A stretch of 64,000 nucleotides of DNA from Deltaproteobacteria bacterium (GTDB lineage: Bacteria > Desulfobacterota > Binatia > UBA9968 > JAJDTQ01): the NCBI GenBank assembly GCA_028818755.1, contig JAPPNF010000087.1:1-64000 (forward strand). The letters run 5' to 3'. Shown here piece by piece: positions 1 through 8,329 of this stretch (within the stretch, counting starts at the first letter, position 1; each line of letters starts with the position of its first letter). Made by a program: the position numbers and the translations under genes. The notes under the pieces are model-generated. The model made no database searches. It was not told where the DNA came from and was given only the letters and a program-made list of their open reading frames with translations.

Positions 1-110
1 GGCAAGGCGCGATGACGAGCAGTGGCGGGTACCACGCGAGGAAGAGCAACGCGGCCGACGACGAGAAAGACAAGCATATCGGTAAAGAATTACGTGGGGC
101 AGGACACTAA
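1..110 (+). repeat. 165-bp palindromic element, copy A (cut by window start)
   Basis: Bases 1-60 match, with few differences, the conserved core seen at 2470-2530 and 42036-42096. The right arm runs to about 110 and ends GGACACTAA, where the other copies end GACACTAG. The left arm lies before the window, so its complementarity cannot be tested here. The right arm contains the GTG at 94 that is the best start for the phosphatidylcholine synthase gene, so the repeat seems to be joined directly to that gene. Confidence 0.8.
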
Positions 111-819
111 GACCCGTCCGAGCAAACGGCAATTGCGACTCCTGCTCGCCTGGCTGGTGCACCTTTACACCGCCCTCGGTGCGGCGGTGGCGGTGTTCAC
201 CCTGGCGCTGGTGGCGGCGGGCCGCCATCGCGAGGCGCTGGCGCTCATGGGGCTCGCGCTGATCCTGGACGCCACCGACGGAACCTTTGCCCGGGCGGCC
301 AGGGTGAAGGAGCTGATCCCCAGGGTGGACGGCGCCCGCCTGGACGACATCGTCGACTACCTCAACTACGTCTTCGTTCCGTGCTTTCTGCTGGTTTGGG
401 CCGATTTGTTGCCGGCCGGCCACGGTTGGTGGATCGTTTGCCTGCCGCTTCTCGCGAGCGCCTACGGCTTCTCACAGACCGACGCCAAGACCGCCGATCA
501 CCACTTCCTCGGCTTCCCTTCCTACTGGAACGTGGTGGCGTTCTACTGCTTCGTGCTGGACTCCGCCCCCTGGGTGAACGCGCTGGGGGTGATGGTGTTG
601 TCGGTGATGGTCTTCGTGCCCATCCGCTACCTGTATCCCAGCCGCAACACCCTGCTCCAGGGGCTCACCATTACTCTGGGAGCGATCTGGGGGGTGCTGT
701 GCTTCGCGGTCGTGTACCTTCTGCCCGATCCGCCCTACTCCCTGGTCCTGGGATCGTTGTTCTTCCCCGTCTACTACCTCGCGTTGTCGTTCTGGTCGCA
801 CCTGCGGCAGGGCGCTTGA
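94..819 (+). CDS. pcs: Phosphatidylcholine synthase (CDP-diacylglycerol:choline type)
   Basis: Integral inner-membrane enzyme that condenses CDP-diacylglycerol with choline to make phosphatidylcholine directly. The CDP-alcohol phosphotransferase signature is visible as LILDATDGTFARAARV followed by PRVDGARLDDIVDYLNYV, which is the Pcs-specific form. Several hydrophobic helices follow, and PIRYLYPSRN resembles the conserved late Pcs motif. The reading frame is open further left (GTG at 22), but that part is repeat DNA. GTG 94 gives 241 residues, close to the usual Pcs length; TTG 133 is an alternative. The start is therefore uncertain while the function is not. The gene stands alone, with a palindrome after its stop. 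Having this enzyme implies choline uptake and phosphatidylcholine in the membrane. Confidence 0.85.
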   Translation: MGQDTKTRPSKRQLRLLLAWLVHLYTALGAAVAVFTLALVAAGRHREALALMGLALILDATDGTFARAARVKELIPRVDGARLDDIVDYLNYVFVPCFLLVWADLLPAGHGWWIVCLPLLASAYGFSQTDAKTADHHFLGFPSYWNVVAFYCFVLDSAPWVNALGVMVLSVMVFVPIRYLYPSRNTLLQGLTITLGAIWGVLCFAVVYLLPDPPYSLVLGSLFFPVYYLALSFWSHLRQGA

Positions 820-823
820 GCGC

Positions 824-919
824 CCTTCGACTTCAGGGTGAACGGTGGCGTGAATATTCTCCGCACGTCCTGAGCCCTTCGAAAGGCTCAGGACATGCCT
901 GGCGTAGCGAAGTCGAAGG
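824..919. repeat. Intergenic palindrome, CCTTCGACTTC family, copy 1
   Basis: Outer inverted repeat CCTTCGACTTC (824-834) / GAAGTCGAAGG (909-919) encloses an inner near-perfect palindrome at 868-894 (GTCCTGAGCC...GGCTCAGGAC). It lies between the convergent pcs and PaaI genes, where it could end transcription from both sides. A second member is at 62807-62918. Confidence 0.75.
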
Positions 920-925
920 ACCACA

Positions 926-1405
926 CTAGCGCGTGGGCTCGACGGACTCGTCGCGGTGGATGCGGACGGCCAGCACCTCGGCCTCGGCGCAGACCTGCCG
1001 CTCGCAGCTCAGGGTGCAGGTAAGGAAGGTTTTCCGCCCCTGCACCTTGCGGATGGAGGCGCGAAGCTCCAGGGGTTTGCCCAGGGGCGTCGGACGCCGG
1101 TAGTTGATGTTCATGCTGGCGGTGACGAAGAAGACCCGCGGCGCGCTGCCGATGGGGCGCCGCTCGTCCCGGTAGGCGCGGGCGATGGCGAGGTTCATGC
1201 TGTGGCAGTCGAGGAGAGTGGCGATGACGCCGCCGTTGACCACCTCGCGGGTGCCGCCGCAGTGGTGCGGCTCCGCCGTCCAGGTGCCGACCGCGTCCTC
1301 GCCGTCCCAGCGGCTCTTGACCTGAAGCCCCTGCTCGTTGGCCGGACCGCAGCCGTAGCACAGGGTGGTCGCCCCCTGATCCTGAAAGGGCTGCTCCTCG
1401 CTCAT
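926..1405 (-). CDS. PaaI-family hotdog thioesterase
   Basis: A 159-residue single hotdog-fold protein, the usual size for PaaI/YdiI acyl-CoA thioesterases, which hydrolyse aromatic or fatty acyl-CoA in the cytoplasm as soluble oligomers. The family core is visible as VVNGGVIATLLDCHSMN (about residues 55-71); the family usually has HGG where this has NGG, and the Asp of TLLD is in the catalytic position. An N-terminal CYGCGP segment resembles the Cys-rich start of some family members. It lies 42 bases downstream of the FAH-family gene in the same direction, so the two are probably co-transcribed and may act on the same catabolic route. The substrate cannot be told. Confidence 0.8.
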   Translation of the reverse strand: MSEEQPFQDQGATTLCYGCGPANEQGLQVKSRWDGEDAVGTWTAEPHHCGGTREVVNGGVIATLLDCHSMNLAIARAYRDERRPIGSAPRVFFVTASMNINYRRPTPLGKPLELRASIRKVQGRKTFLTCTLSCERQVCAEAEVLAVRIHRDESVEPTR

Positions 1406-1447
1406 GCGCCGTCCCCTGTCCGTCGCGGGACCCGTGCCGCTCCCAAG

Positions 1448-2314
1448 CTACCCGGCCTTGGCCACGCCCAGCCTGAGCCGCCCGATCCCTTCGATCTCCG
1501 CCACCAGCTCGTCGCCGGCCGCTAGTTGCCGCTGGAACTCCGGCGAGTCGGGGTTGCCGCTGGCGATGAGGTCACCCGGCATCAGGGTGCCCACCTGCGA
1601 GAGGTAGCTCACCAGCCGGGCGACGCCGTTGATCATGCCGCCGGTGCTGGCGGACTGTCGCAGGTCGTCGTTCACCCACAGGCGCATCTCCAGGGCCTGC
1701 GGATCGGCTATCTCGTCCCGGGTGACGATCCACGGCCCCACGGGCGCGAAAGTGTCGAAGCCCTTGCGCACGCAGCGGGTGCCCATGAGGTTCCTGCCCG
1801 ATCCGTATCCCCGGGCGGTGACGTCGAGGATGACGCTGTAACCGAACACGGCGTCCAGGGCCTCGTCCTCGGAGAGGTCTCGGGATTCCTTGCCGATGAC
1901 GACACACAACTCCAGCTCCGGGAAGATGGTCTCGGCGTCGGCCGGGATGAGGATGTCCTTGCCCGGGCCGACGACGGCCGACGGCGGCTTGAGGAAGATG
2001 TGCTCCAGCAACTCGTCCGGCGGTCGCTCCCGGGCCTCGCCCCGTCCTCCGGCACTGGTCAGGTTCGCGCTGCCGCGCTTGTAGTTGCCGGCGGCCGCCC
2101 AGATCTTCGAGGGGGCGGGCACCGGGGCCGCCAGTTGCGCGGCGTCGAGGGCTGTCGGGGCCGTCTCCGAGACGGCGCGTTCGATGGCTTCGCGGCTCGT
2201 TTCATACGAGGCCGCCAGATCGATCATCGAGCCGCAGATGCCGTCCAGAGAGACCATCCCGTCTTCCGACGTGACCGCGGCCACGGTGCTGTCCTTAAGG
2301 GTCGCAAACCGCAT
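1448..2314 (-). CDS. Fumarylacetoacetate hydrolase-family protein
   Basis: A 288-residue member of the FAH superfamily, metal-dependent enzymes that hydrolyse or decarboxylate 2-oxo acids from aromatic breakdown. The metal-binding signature is visible: FPELELCVVIGK (Glu133 and Glu135) followed by VFGYSVILDVTARGY (Asp164). The start is ATG 2314 because GGAGG stands eight bases before it; an upstream extension has no such site. The PaaI thioesterase follows in the same direction. The full-length copy B of the 165-bp palindromic element lies about 100 bases upstream. Exact substrate is unknown. Confidence 0.85.
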   Translation of the reverse strand: MRFATLKDSTVAAVTSEDGMVSLDGICGSMIDLAASYETSREAIERAVSETAPTALDAAQLAAPVPAPSKIWAAAGNYKRGSANLTSAGGRGEARERPPDELLEHIFLKPPSAVVGPGKDILIPADAETIFPELELCVVIGKESRDLSEDEALDAVFGYSVILDVTARGYGSGRNLMGTRCVRKGFDTFAPVGPWIVTRDEIADPQALEMRLWVNDDLRQSASTGGMINGVARLVSYLSQVGTLMPGDLIASGNPDSPEFQRQLAAGDELVAEIEGIGRLRLGVAKAG

Positions 2315-2415
2315 CAAATACCTCCATCGATGCAAGCGTCGCCCGGAGTTGGGAGTGGAAACGCATGGTGGGAAAGCCGTCGAGGCGGCCGAGGGAACGG
2401 TCGCCGGTCGTGCGG

Positions 2416-2580
2416 CTAGTGTCGCGTCCCATGATTTCCTGGCATAAGTTGCGCAGGATTTTTTGTCGTCGGCAAGGCGCGATGACGAGCAGTGGCGGGC
2501 ACCACGCGAGGAAGAGCAACGCAGCCGACGGCGAAAAAGACAAGCAGATTATGCCAGGAAATCATGGGACGCGACACTAG
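2416..2580 (+). repeat. 165-bp palindromic element, copy B (complete)
   Basis: Starts CTAGTGTC (2416) and ends GACACTAG (2580). The outer 32 bases on each side are exact reverse complements. Inside them a second partly paired stem (GTCGTCGGC against GCCGACGGC, next to T-rich and A-rich tracts) surrounds a conserved centre of about 45 bases. Copy C has exactly the same length and a nearly identical centre but a different arm sequence. The last CTAG contains the TAG stop of gloB (2577-2579). It encodes no protein. Confidence 0.92.
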
Positions 2581-3347
2581 TAGGCGTCCTTGAGTTCCCG
2601 GACCTTGGCGAACACGGAAACCGGATCCGTTCCGATCCCCGGGAAGCGCTCGGCCATGCCGTATTTGATCTCGTCGCTTTCACAGCGGAGGAACGGATTG
2701 GTCGCGAGCTCGTCGTCCAGGCGGGAGGGCACCGTGAACTGATCCTTGGACCTGAGTGCCTGCACCGCCTCCAGCCGCTGGCGGATATCCTCGTTGCCGG
2801 GTTCCACCGTCAGCGCGAACTGGAGGTTCTTCTCGGTGTACTCGTGGCCGCAGTAGACGAGAGTGTCGCCGGAGAGGTCGCGGAGCTTCCCCAGGGAGGA
2901 GGTCATCTGCTCGGCGGTTCCCTCGAAGACCCGGCCGCAACCGCCGGCGAACAGGGCGTCCCCGCTGAAGAGCTTTCCGGGGAACACGAAGCCGATGTGC
3001 CCGATGGTATGGCCCGGAATGAAGAGTACGGTCCCACCCTCTTCCCCGACCTCGACATCATCCCCCTCCATGACCCGATGCGTGATGCCCGGGATGCGGT
3101 GCTCGTCTACCTTGGCGCCGAACACCTTCAGGTCCGGCTTGTGCTGGAGTAGATACTCGTTTCCGCCGGTGTGATCCCGGTGGTGGTGGGTGTTGAGGAT
3201 CGCGACAAGCTCGACCCCTTCCTCCTGCACCGTACGCCAGACGGGCTCGCCCTCGGAGGGATCCACGATGCTCGCCTTGTTGGTCTTCTCGCAGATCAGG
3301 AGGTAACCGTAATTGTCCCTTAACAGGGGTATCTGAACGATTCTCAT
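2577..3347 (-). CDS. gloB: Hydroxyacylglutathione hydrolase (glyoxalase II)-like
   Basis: A 256-residue metallo-beta-lactamase-fold protein that would hydrolyse S-lactoylglutathione in methylglyoxal detoxification. It has the two-metal motif THHHRDHTGG at residues 53-62, then PGHTIGHIGF, FSGDALFAGGCGR and YCGHEYTEKN, which together are the glyoxalase II pattern. The C-terminal NPFLRCESDEIK segment matches the family's glutathione-binding domain. Start ATG 3347 fits the family N-terminus; in-frame codons upstream have no support. Its TAG stop lies inside the terminal CTAG of the palindromic element. It is divergent from the FIST gene. Confidence 0.9.
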   Translation of the reverse strand: MRIVQIPLLRDNYGYLLICEKTNKASIVDPSEGEPVWRTVQEEGVELVAILNTHHHRDHTGGNEYLLQHKPDLKVFGAKVDEHRIPGITHRVMEGDDVEVGEEGGTVLFIPGHTIGHIGFVFPGKLFSGDALFAGGCGRVFEGTAEQMTSSLGKLRDLSGDTLVYCGHEYTEKNLQFALTVEPGNEDIRQRLEAVQALRSKDQFTVPSRLDDELATNPFLRCESDEIKYGMAERFPGIGTDPVSVFAKVRELKDAY

Positions 3348-3504
3348 GCGGCCCTTTATAGCAAACTCGGGTGGCCCGGACCATAGTCGGGCACCCGGCG
3401 CCGTACGTGAGAGAGCATATCCGGGAACTCGAACACCGGCCGCAACGGGCGTCGACGCGTACGACCTGATTGACGTGCGGCGCGGCGTTGCATACCCTGA
3501 AGCC

Positions 3505-4677
3505 ATGCTCAAGGCCGGAGTCGGACAGTCGTCGCGGACGGACACCCGCGCCGCGATCGAAGAGGCAGCCCGGGGAGCCATGGAAGGCCTGTCGGGCGGA
3601 ACCGCCGACCTGGCGCTGTTGTACGCCACGGTCGATCACGCCGGTCCCCTCGAGCAGGAGTTGACCACGCTCAGCCTGCTGACCGGGACTCCGGAGATCG
3701 TGGGTTGCAGCGGCCTTGGGATCCTCACCGAGAACGGGGAGATCGAGGGAGAATCCGGCATCGCCGTCATGGCGCTTGCATCCGACACGGTCCGGGCGCG
3801 CCCCTTCGCGCGCGAATCCCTCAAGGGCAACGACGCCGCGGCCGGACAGGACATCGCCGCCGCCGTGGGACCGGACCAAGCCTCCCTGACCGTGCTGTTG
3901 GCCGACGGTTACCGGAGCCGTCCCGACGCGTTGCTGGACGGCATGGCGCGGGCCGGGCACTCGGGCCCGCTGGTGGGGGCGGCGGCATCGGAGAACGGCA
4001 GCCACGGGCGCACCTACCAGTTCTACGGGGACCAGGTCACCAGCAACAGCGTGGTGGGGTTCGCCCTCTCCGGCGGCTTCGAGAGCGTGATCGACATCAC
4101 CCAGGGCTGCCAACCGGTGGGCGACCCGATGATCATCACCAAGGCCGACGAGAATCTCATCTTCGAGATCGACGGCCGCCCGGCGTTCGAGGTGTTCGTC
4201 GATCTCATCGGCAAGCCTTTCCAGCAGGATCTGCGCCGGGCGCTGGCGTTCGTGTTCGCCGGGCTTCCGCCCGACCCGCGGCAGACGGAGATCGAGCCGG
4301 GGCAGTATCTGGTCCGCAACATCATCGGCCTGGATGCGCAACGGGGTATCGTTGCCGTGGCCCAGCCGGTGGAGGCGGGACAGCCGCTGATCTTCACCCT
4401 CCGCGACGGGCAGCGGGCGCGGGAGGACCTCGGGCAGATGCTGGAGCGCCAGGCGGTCCGTCTCGAGGGCAGGAAGCCGCGGCTGGGCCTCTACTTCAAC
4501 TGCTGCGCCCGCGGCAGCGGCCTCTACGGCGTGCCCGGCATCGATACCGCCTACATCAGGCAGGCGCTGGGCGACGTGCCGGTCATCGGCTTCTTCGGCA
4601 ACTACGAGCTCGGCCCCATGGCCGGGGCCAACCACCTGCTTACCTACACCGGCGTGCTGGCGCTGGTGACGGAATAG
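3505..4677 (+). CDS. FIST-domain sensory protein
   Basis: A 390-residue soluble protein with an N-terminal FIST domain and a FIST_C domain, a pair proposed to bind small ligands such as amino acids in signalling proteins. Supporting features are the conserved early LLYATVDHAG and EIVGCSGLGILTENGEIEG, and the late GLYFNCCARGSGLYG and IGFFGNYELGPMAG motifs typical of FIST_C. Unlike many relatives it is not fused to a kinase or cyclase, so a partner must pass on any signal. ATG 3505 is chosen because the longer reading frame runs through the gloB upstream region. Confidence 0.85.
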   Translation: MLKAGVGQSSRTDTRAAIEEAARGAMEGLSGGTADLALLYATVDHAGPLEQELTTLSLLTGTPEIVGCSGLGILTENGEIEGESGIAVMALASDTVRARPFARESLKGNDAAAGQDIAAAVGPDQASLTVLLADGYRSRPDALLDGMARAGHSGPLVGAAASENGSHGRTYQFYGDQVTSNSVVGFALSGGFESVIDITQGCQPVGDPMIITKADENLIFEIDGRPAFEVFVDLIGKPFQQDLRRALAFVFAGLPPDPRQTEIEPGQYLVRNIIGLDAQRGIVAVAQPVEAGQPLIFTLRDGQRAREDLGQMLERQAVRLEGRKPRLGLYFNCCARGSGLYGVPGIDTAYIRQALGDVPVIGFFGNYELGPMAGANHLLTYTGVLALVTE

Positions 4678-4691
4678 GGAGCCCTCCACCC

Positions 4692-4724
4692 CCGCCTGGA
4701 TCCCCGCATCCGCGGGAATGACGG
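4692..4724. repeat. Small REP-like palindrome between convergent genes
   Basis: CCCGC/GCGGG stem around 4703-4716 within CCTGGATCCCCGC...GGGAATGACGG. It lies between the convergent FIST and VWA genes and may act as a shared transcription end. No T-run follows, so intrinsic termination is doubtful. Confidence 0.45.
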
Positions 4725-4768
4725 TTTCACGACAGGGCAGCTTGAGCCCGATCGGACGCCGCTGGCCC

Positions 4769-6592
4769 TCAGCGCCGCAGTCGCTTGCGCTTGTTGGCGA
4801 GATAGTCGACGACGATGTAGTTGCCGATCTCGTCGGGGGAAGTGTAGAACACCCGGCCGGTGTTCATCCGGGTGAGGCGGTCCACGAAGCCCATGCGGTA
4901 GTAGTCCATCCCCAGCATGAAGGTATTGATCCGGATGCCGCTTTGGGTGCAGCGCCGGACCTCCTTGAGGGTCTCGCGGACGATGCGCTCGTGGAGCAGG
5001 GCCGAGCCCCAGCCGCTGTGAAGGCGCCCTCCCCTGTCGACGTTGCAGGCGGTCGGTTCGCCGTCGGTGATGAGGATGATCTGGCGGTTGGTTGCCCTAT
5101 TGTTTCCAAGGAGTTGACGGGAGAACCTCAGGGCCTCCTTGATATCCGTGCCATGCTCCATGAAATAGGTGATGGCGACGATGGAAGGCAGGTCCTCGGT
5201 ACGGATGATCTTGGCGTTGGAACGAAACGCCACCAGGTGCAGCACGTCCTGCGGGAACTTGGTCTCGATGAGCCGGTTGAGCGCCAGCGCCACCTTCTTG
5301 CCGGCGTGCAGCGCGTCGTTCATCAGCATGGAGTAGCTGACGTCGATGAGCAGCACGGTTTCGGTGTCGGTGGAGAACTCGTGCTGGTACACCTGGAAGT
5401 CCTTGGGCTCGATCTGCACGGGGACCCCGGTCCGTCCGTCCTCCAGCGACTGCATGAGGGTCTTGCGGATATCGATGTTGAGCGGGTTGCCGTACTCGTA
5501 GGCCTGGGTATCCTCCAGCCGCATGCCCTGGTTGCCGGTCTTGGCGCTGGCGTGCTGCCCCCAGCGGTTCTTGTTCATGAGCTGGAAGATCTCTTTCAGG
5601 GCCTTGTCGCCGAGTTGGCGCATGCCCTTGGGGCTGAGCCGCAGGCCGCTGCCGGTGCGTACAAGGTAACCCGCGTCCACCATCATCTGTTCCACGCCCT
5701 GGAGGTACTTGAGCTGCTCGTAGGCCTCTTCTCCCAACAGGTCCCGCATGGCGTCCAGATCGAGATCGGAGACGTCGCCGAGGCCCCGCCGGCCCCAACG
5801 CAGGAACTGCTCCAGGCCCTGTAGCTGACCGAGGATCTCTCCGGCCTCCCCCATCCCCATGCGCTGGCTGCCCTGGAACGGGTACTGGTTCAGCAGTTGC
5901 TCGAGCTGCTCCATCTGGGACATGGCGTCGCTCAGGCCCTGCAACTCCTGCTGGCCGAGCGAGTCGAGGTTCTCCAGGAGGTTGTCGAGGTCGTCCACCG
6001 CGGCGTCCAGCATGTTGGGCAGGTTCTGCAGGAAGTCGTCATCGTCCAGCAGCCGGCTCAGCCGGTCCAGCATCTGGGAGAGATCCGGCGCTCCAGGCCC
6101 CGTGAGGTTCTGCGGCTGCTGCATGGACCGCTGGTCTATCTGCTCCCCGAGACGCTCCTTGAGCTGCTGGTAACGCTCCTGGGCTTGGCGCATCCGCTCG
6201 GCCAGCTCGTCCATGTTCTGGGCGTACCGGCCGGACAGGCGCTCCATGAAGTTGCGCATCTTCTCGTGGTACGCCTCGAGCTTTTCCGCCAGCTCGTTCA
6301 GCTTCTGGCTCAGCGCCTCGCTCTCTTCGGGCGAGAGCTTGAAGGAGTCGGGCGAGTACTTGTTGAGGAGGTCCTGCTTCTTCTCTTCCGCCTGCTGCAG
6401 CAGGTCCCTGAGCCCCTGCACCGAGCGCATCCCGTCCTCGGACTCGAACCCTCGGCGCATCAGGCTCCGGAGCGCCCGGCGCACGCCTTCTTCCTCCAGG
6501 AAAGTGTCGGAGAGCTGCTTCAGCAGATCGTTGGCGGTGGGGAAACGAACCTCCTGGGAGCCGTCCCAGGACGTGTACCGGTGGATCCTCAT
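4769..6592 (-). CDS. VWA-domain protein with long helical N-terminal part
   Basis: A 607-residue protein. Roughly residues 20-250 are strongly helical and rich in Gln, Glu, Leu and Asp, probably coiled coil. A von Willebrand A domain occupies about residues 390-600, with the metal-ion-dependent adhesion site DVSYSMLM and later ITDGEPT. No signal peptide or membrane helix is seen, so it is likely cytoplasmic. Such proteins normally work with MoxR-type AAA+ ATPases as metal-insertion or complex-remodelling factors, but no MoxR gene is adjacent here. Start ATG 6592 gives MRIHRYTSWDG; the upstream extension overlaps the promoter region of the divergent ferredoxin gene. Confidence 0.8.
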   Translation of the reverse strand: MRIHRYTSWDGSQEVRFPTANDLLKQLSDTFLEEEGVRRALRSLMRRGFESEDGMRSVQGLRDLLQQAEEKKQDLLNKYSPDSFKLSPEESEALSQKLNELAEKLEAYHEKMRNFMERLSGRYAQNMDELAERMRQAQERYQQLKERLGEQIDQRSMQQPQNLTGPGAPDLSQMLDRLSRLLDDDDFLQNLPNMLDAAVDDLDNLLENLDSLGQQELQGLSDAMSQMEQLEQLLNQYPFQGSQRMGMGEAGEILGQLQGLEQFLRWGRRGLGDVSDLDLDAMRDLLGEEAYEQLKYLQGVEQMMVDAGYLVRTGSGLRLSPKGMRQLGDKALKEIFQLMNKNRWGQHASAKTGNQGMRLEDTQAYEYGNPLNIDIRKTLMQSLEDGRTGVPVQIEPKDFQVYQHEFSTDTETVLLIDVSYSMLMNDALHAGKKVALALNRLIETKFPQDVLHLVAFRSNAKIIRTEDLPSIVAITYFMEHGTDIKEALRFSRQLLGNNRATNRQIILITDGEPTACNVDRGGRLHSGWGSALLHERIVRETLKEVRRCTQSGIRINTFMLGMDYYRMGFVDRLTRMNTGRVFYTSPDEIGNYIVVDYLANKRKRLRR

Positions 6593-6729
6593 GGGGCGTC
6601 CACTATATCGCAGGCGCTTCCGGCACTGCAATACCGAAATCGGCGGGCCGAGGGGCCGTCGCCTACGGTGCGGTGGAATGCCGTAGCCGACTCGGCTATA
6701 CAGGGGAGATCCACTACCCGGGAGGCACC

Positions 6730-6945
6730 ATGAAGGTCACTGTCGACACCACCAAGTGCGACGGACACGAGAAATGCGTCCAGGCCGCGCCCAATGTCTT
6801 CAAGATGAACGAGCGCTTCATCGCCGAAGTCGCCGATCCCAACGGCGACGCTCAGGAGAAGGTCGTGCTGGCGGCCAGGATCTGTCCCACCAAGGCCATC
6901 GCCGTGGAGGATGACGACGGCAACAGCCTCTTTCCCGATTCCTGA
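6730..6945 (+). CDS. Single-cluster ferredoxin, P450-partner type
   Basis: A 71-residue ferredoxin with the spacing C-x5-C (KCDGHEKC) near residue 10 and a lone CPTKAI near residue 52. This three-cysteine pattern normally binds one [3Fe-4S] cluster, as in the small ferredoxins that feed electrons to bacterial cytochromes P450. GGGAGGCACC precedes ATG 6730 as a strong ribosome site. A P450 is encoded at 26.6 kb but is far away, so a partnership is only a possibility. It is divergent from the VWA gene. Confidence 0.85.
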   Translation: MKVTVDTTKCDGHEKCVQAAPNVFKMNERFIAEVADPNGDAQEKVVLAARICPTKAIAVEDDDGNSLFPDS

Positions 6946-7017
6946 CACGCCGCTCGGGCGCTGCTCTCCTGAACGGTCTCGGAAAGAACGCGCGGCTGCG
7001 GCGCGTGATCCCACACT

Positions 7018-8250
7018 TCATTCGAAGACGACGCTGGCGAAGCTGCAGATGGAGCCGATGGGGTCCATCTCGCCATGGTCGTGGGCGACCACCCGCCCTC
7101 GTTCGGCCCGCATCGACTTGAGCATGGTGTAGATGGGCGAGAAGCCGCAGATTCGCCGCCGGTCGCCCTCCTCCGCCAGGTAGCCGCGAAACCCTTCCGC
7201 GTCCACTCGCTCAACGTACCCCAGCATCTCCCGGTCAGCCCTCTTGACCGCATCGAGCTCTTCGCCGCTGAATCCGTCGGCGTCGCCGTAACGCGGCCCC
7301 ACGTGGGCCAGGTCGGCGCTGGCGATGAGGCAGATCCGGCGATCGTCCTCGGCGATCAGGTTCCGCAATGCATCGGTGAACCGTTCGATGGACTCTCCCG
7401 CCGGACCGTCTCCAGGGTTGGCGTAGGAGAAGGAGCACAATACCGGCACGACGGGTATCCCGTTGCCGAACAACTGCTGTATGAACAACACCTGGAACTC
7501 GATGGTGTGCTCGGAGCGGTGGGCGAGCTCATCCTCGAAGAGCTCGCCGCCGTGGATCTCCTCCAGGTCGGAGATGAACTCGGTCTCCACCGGAACCTCG
7601 CCCAGCGGCGTGGCGAAGCGCTTGCGGGTCAGGACGTAGGGGTTTCGCGTGGCGTTGTGCCCGGTTCCCAGGATGACGAACAGCTCGGGCGACTCCGACT
7701 CGGCCAGTTCCTTGTACGCCCATGCGTAGGCCGGGCCGCCGAGGCGGAGGTCGATGTGCGGCACGACGATTCCCGGAATTCTCCGGTCCGGGTCGCGCGC
7801 CTCCGGCAGCCCCGGTCCCGCCGGCCGGGCGAACAGACGGCCCAGGGCTTCGTTCAGCGCGGCGGGGTTCTCGTCGTAGCTGACACCGGCGTGAAAGGCC
7901 TCGCGCACCGAGGCTTGGTGGAACGACGCAACCAGCCGCCGGTAATGGTTCTCGAAGTTGTCGCTGATGAGAAAGTAGCCCTGGTCCAGTAGCTGGCAGA
8001 GCTGTTCCAGCAATTCCAACGGAAACTCGATCCCGTACTTCTCCCTGTACGCCGTGCCTATCTCCGGCAACGTGTGCCGGCCGTCGAAGAATTGCAGCGC
8101 ATAGGCCGCCTCGGCCTGCAGGCGGAGGACCTTGTCACTGACGTGCTGGGGGTCGCGGATGCCGAAGGACTGTTTCCCCTGCTCTCCGGGAACCGGGAAC
8201 ACGTCCACGTAGCGAAGTTGGGGACGCAGGAGGGAGTTTTCGTTGTTCAT
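7018..8250 (-). CDS. AmmeMemoRadiSam system protein B (MEMO1 family)
   Basis: A 410-residue protein. The C-terminal 270 residues are the MEMO domain, related to non-haem dioxygenases, with VPHIDLRLGG, LGTGHN, HRSEHTIEFQ and SADLAHVG in the expected order. The first 130 residues form an extra domain (TLPEIGTAYREKYG...) that resembles a small winged-helix region. In many bacteria this protein is encoded with an AMMECR1 protein and a radical-SAM enzyme; neither partner is next to it here. Its biochemical role is not established. It is divergent from the P1 peptidase, with about 80 bases between starts. Confidence 0.85.
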   Translation of the reverse strand: MNNENSLLRPQLRYVDVFPVPGEQGKQSFGIRDPQHVSDKVLRLQAEAAYALQFFDGRHTLPEIGTAYREKYGIEFPLELLEQLCQLLDQGYFLISDNFENHYRRLVASFHQASVREAFHAGVSYDENPAALNEALGRLFARPAGPGLPEARDPDRRIPGIVVPHIDLRLGGPAYAWAYKELAESESPELFVILGTGHNATRNPYVLTRKRFATPLGEVPVETEFISDLEEIHGGELFEDELAHRSEHTIEFQVLFIQQLFGNGIPVVPVLCSFSYANPGDGPAGESIERFTDALRNLIAEDDRRICLIASADLAHVGPRYGDADGFSGEELDAVKRADREMLGYVERVDAEGFRGYLAEEGDRRRICGFSPIYTMLKSMRAERGRVVAHDHGEMDPIGSICSFASVVFE

Positions 8251-8329
8251 GGGAACAGGCTATAGGCTACAGGGCGCGAATGCGAACAGCGGGCCGCTGT
8301 ATCGCCGGATCGGACGTGACGCCAGAGGG

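Noticed and set aside
3058-4689. Minus-strand open frame of 543 codons opposite the FIST gene
   Set aside because: A shadow of high-GC codon use; the translation lacks any domain, and the FIST and gloB frames explain the same bases.
6730-6945. Ferredoxin as functional partner of the P450 at 26.6 kb
   Set aside because: The type is suitable, but the genes are 20 kb apart with unrelated neighbours, so the link cannot be supported from sequence.
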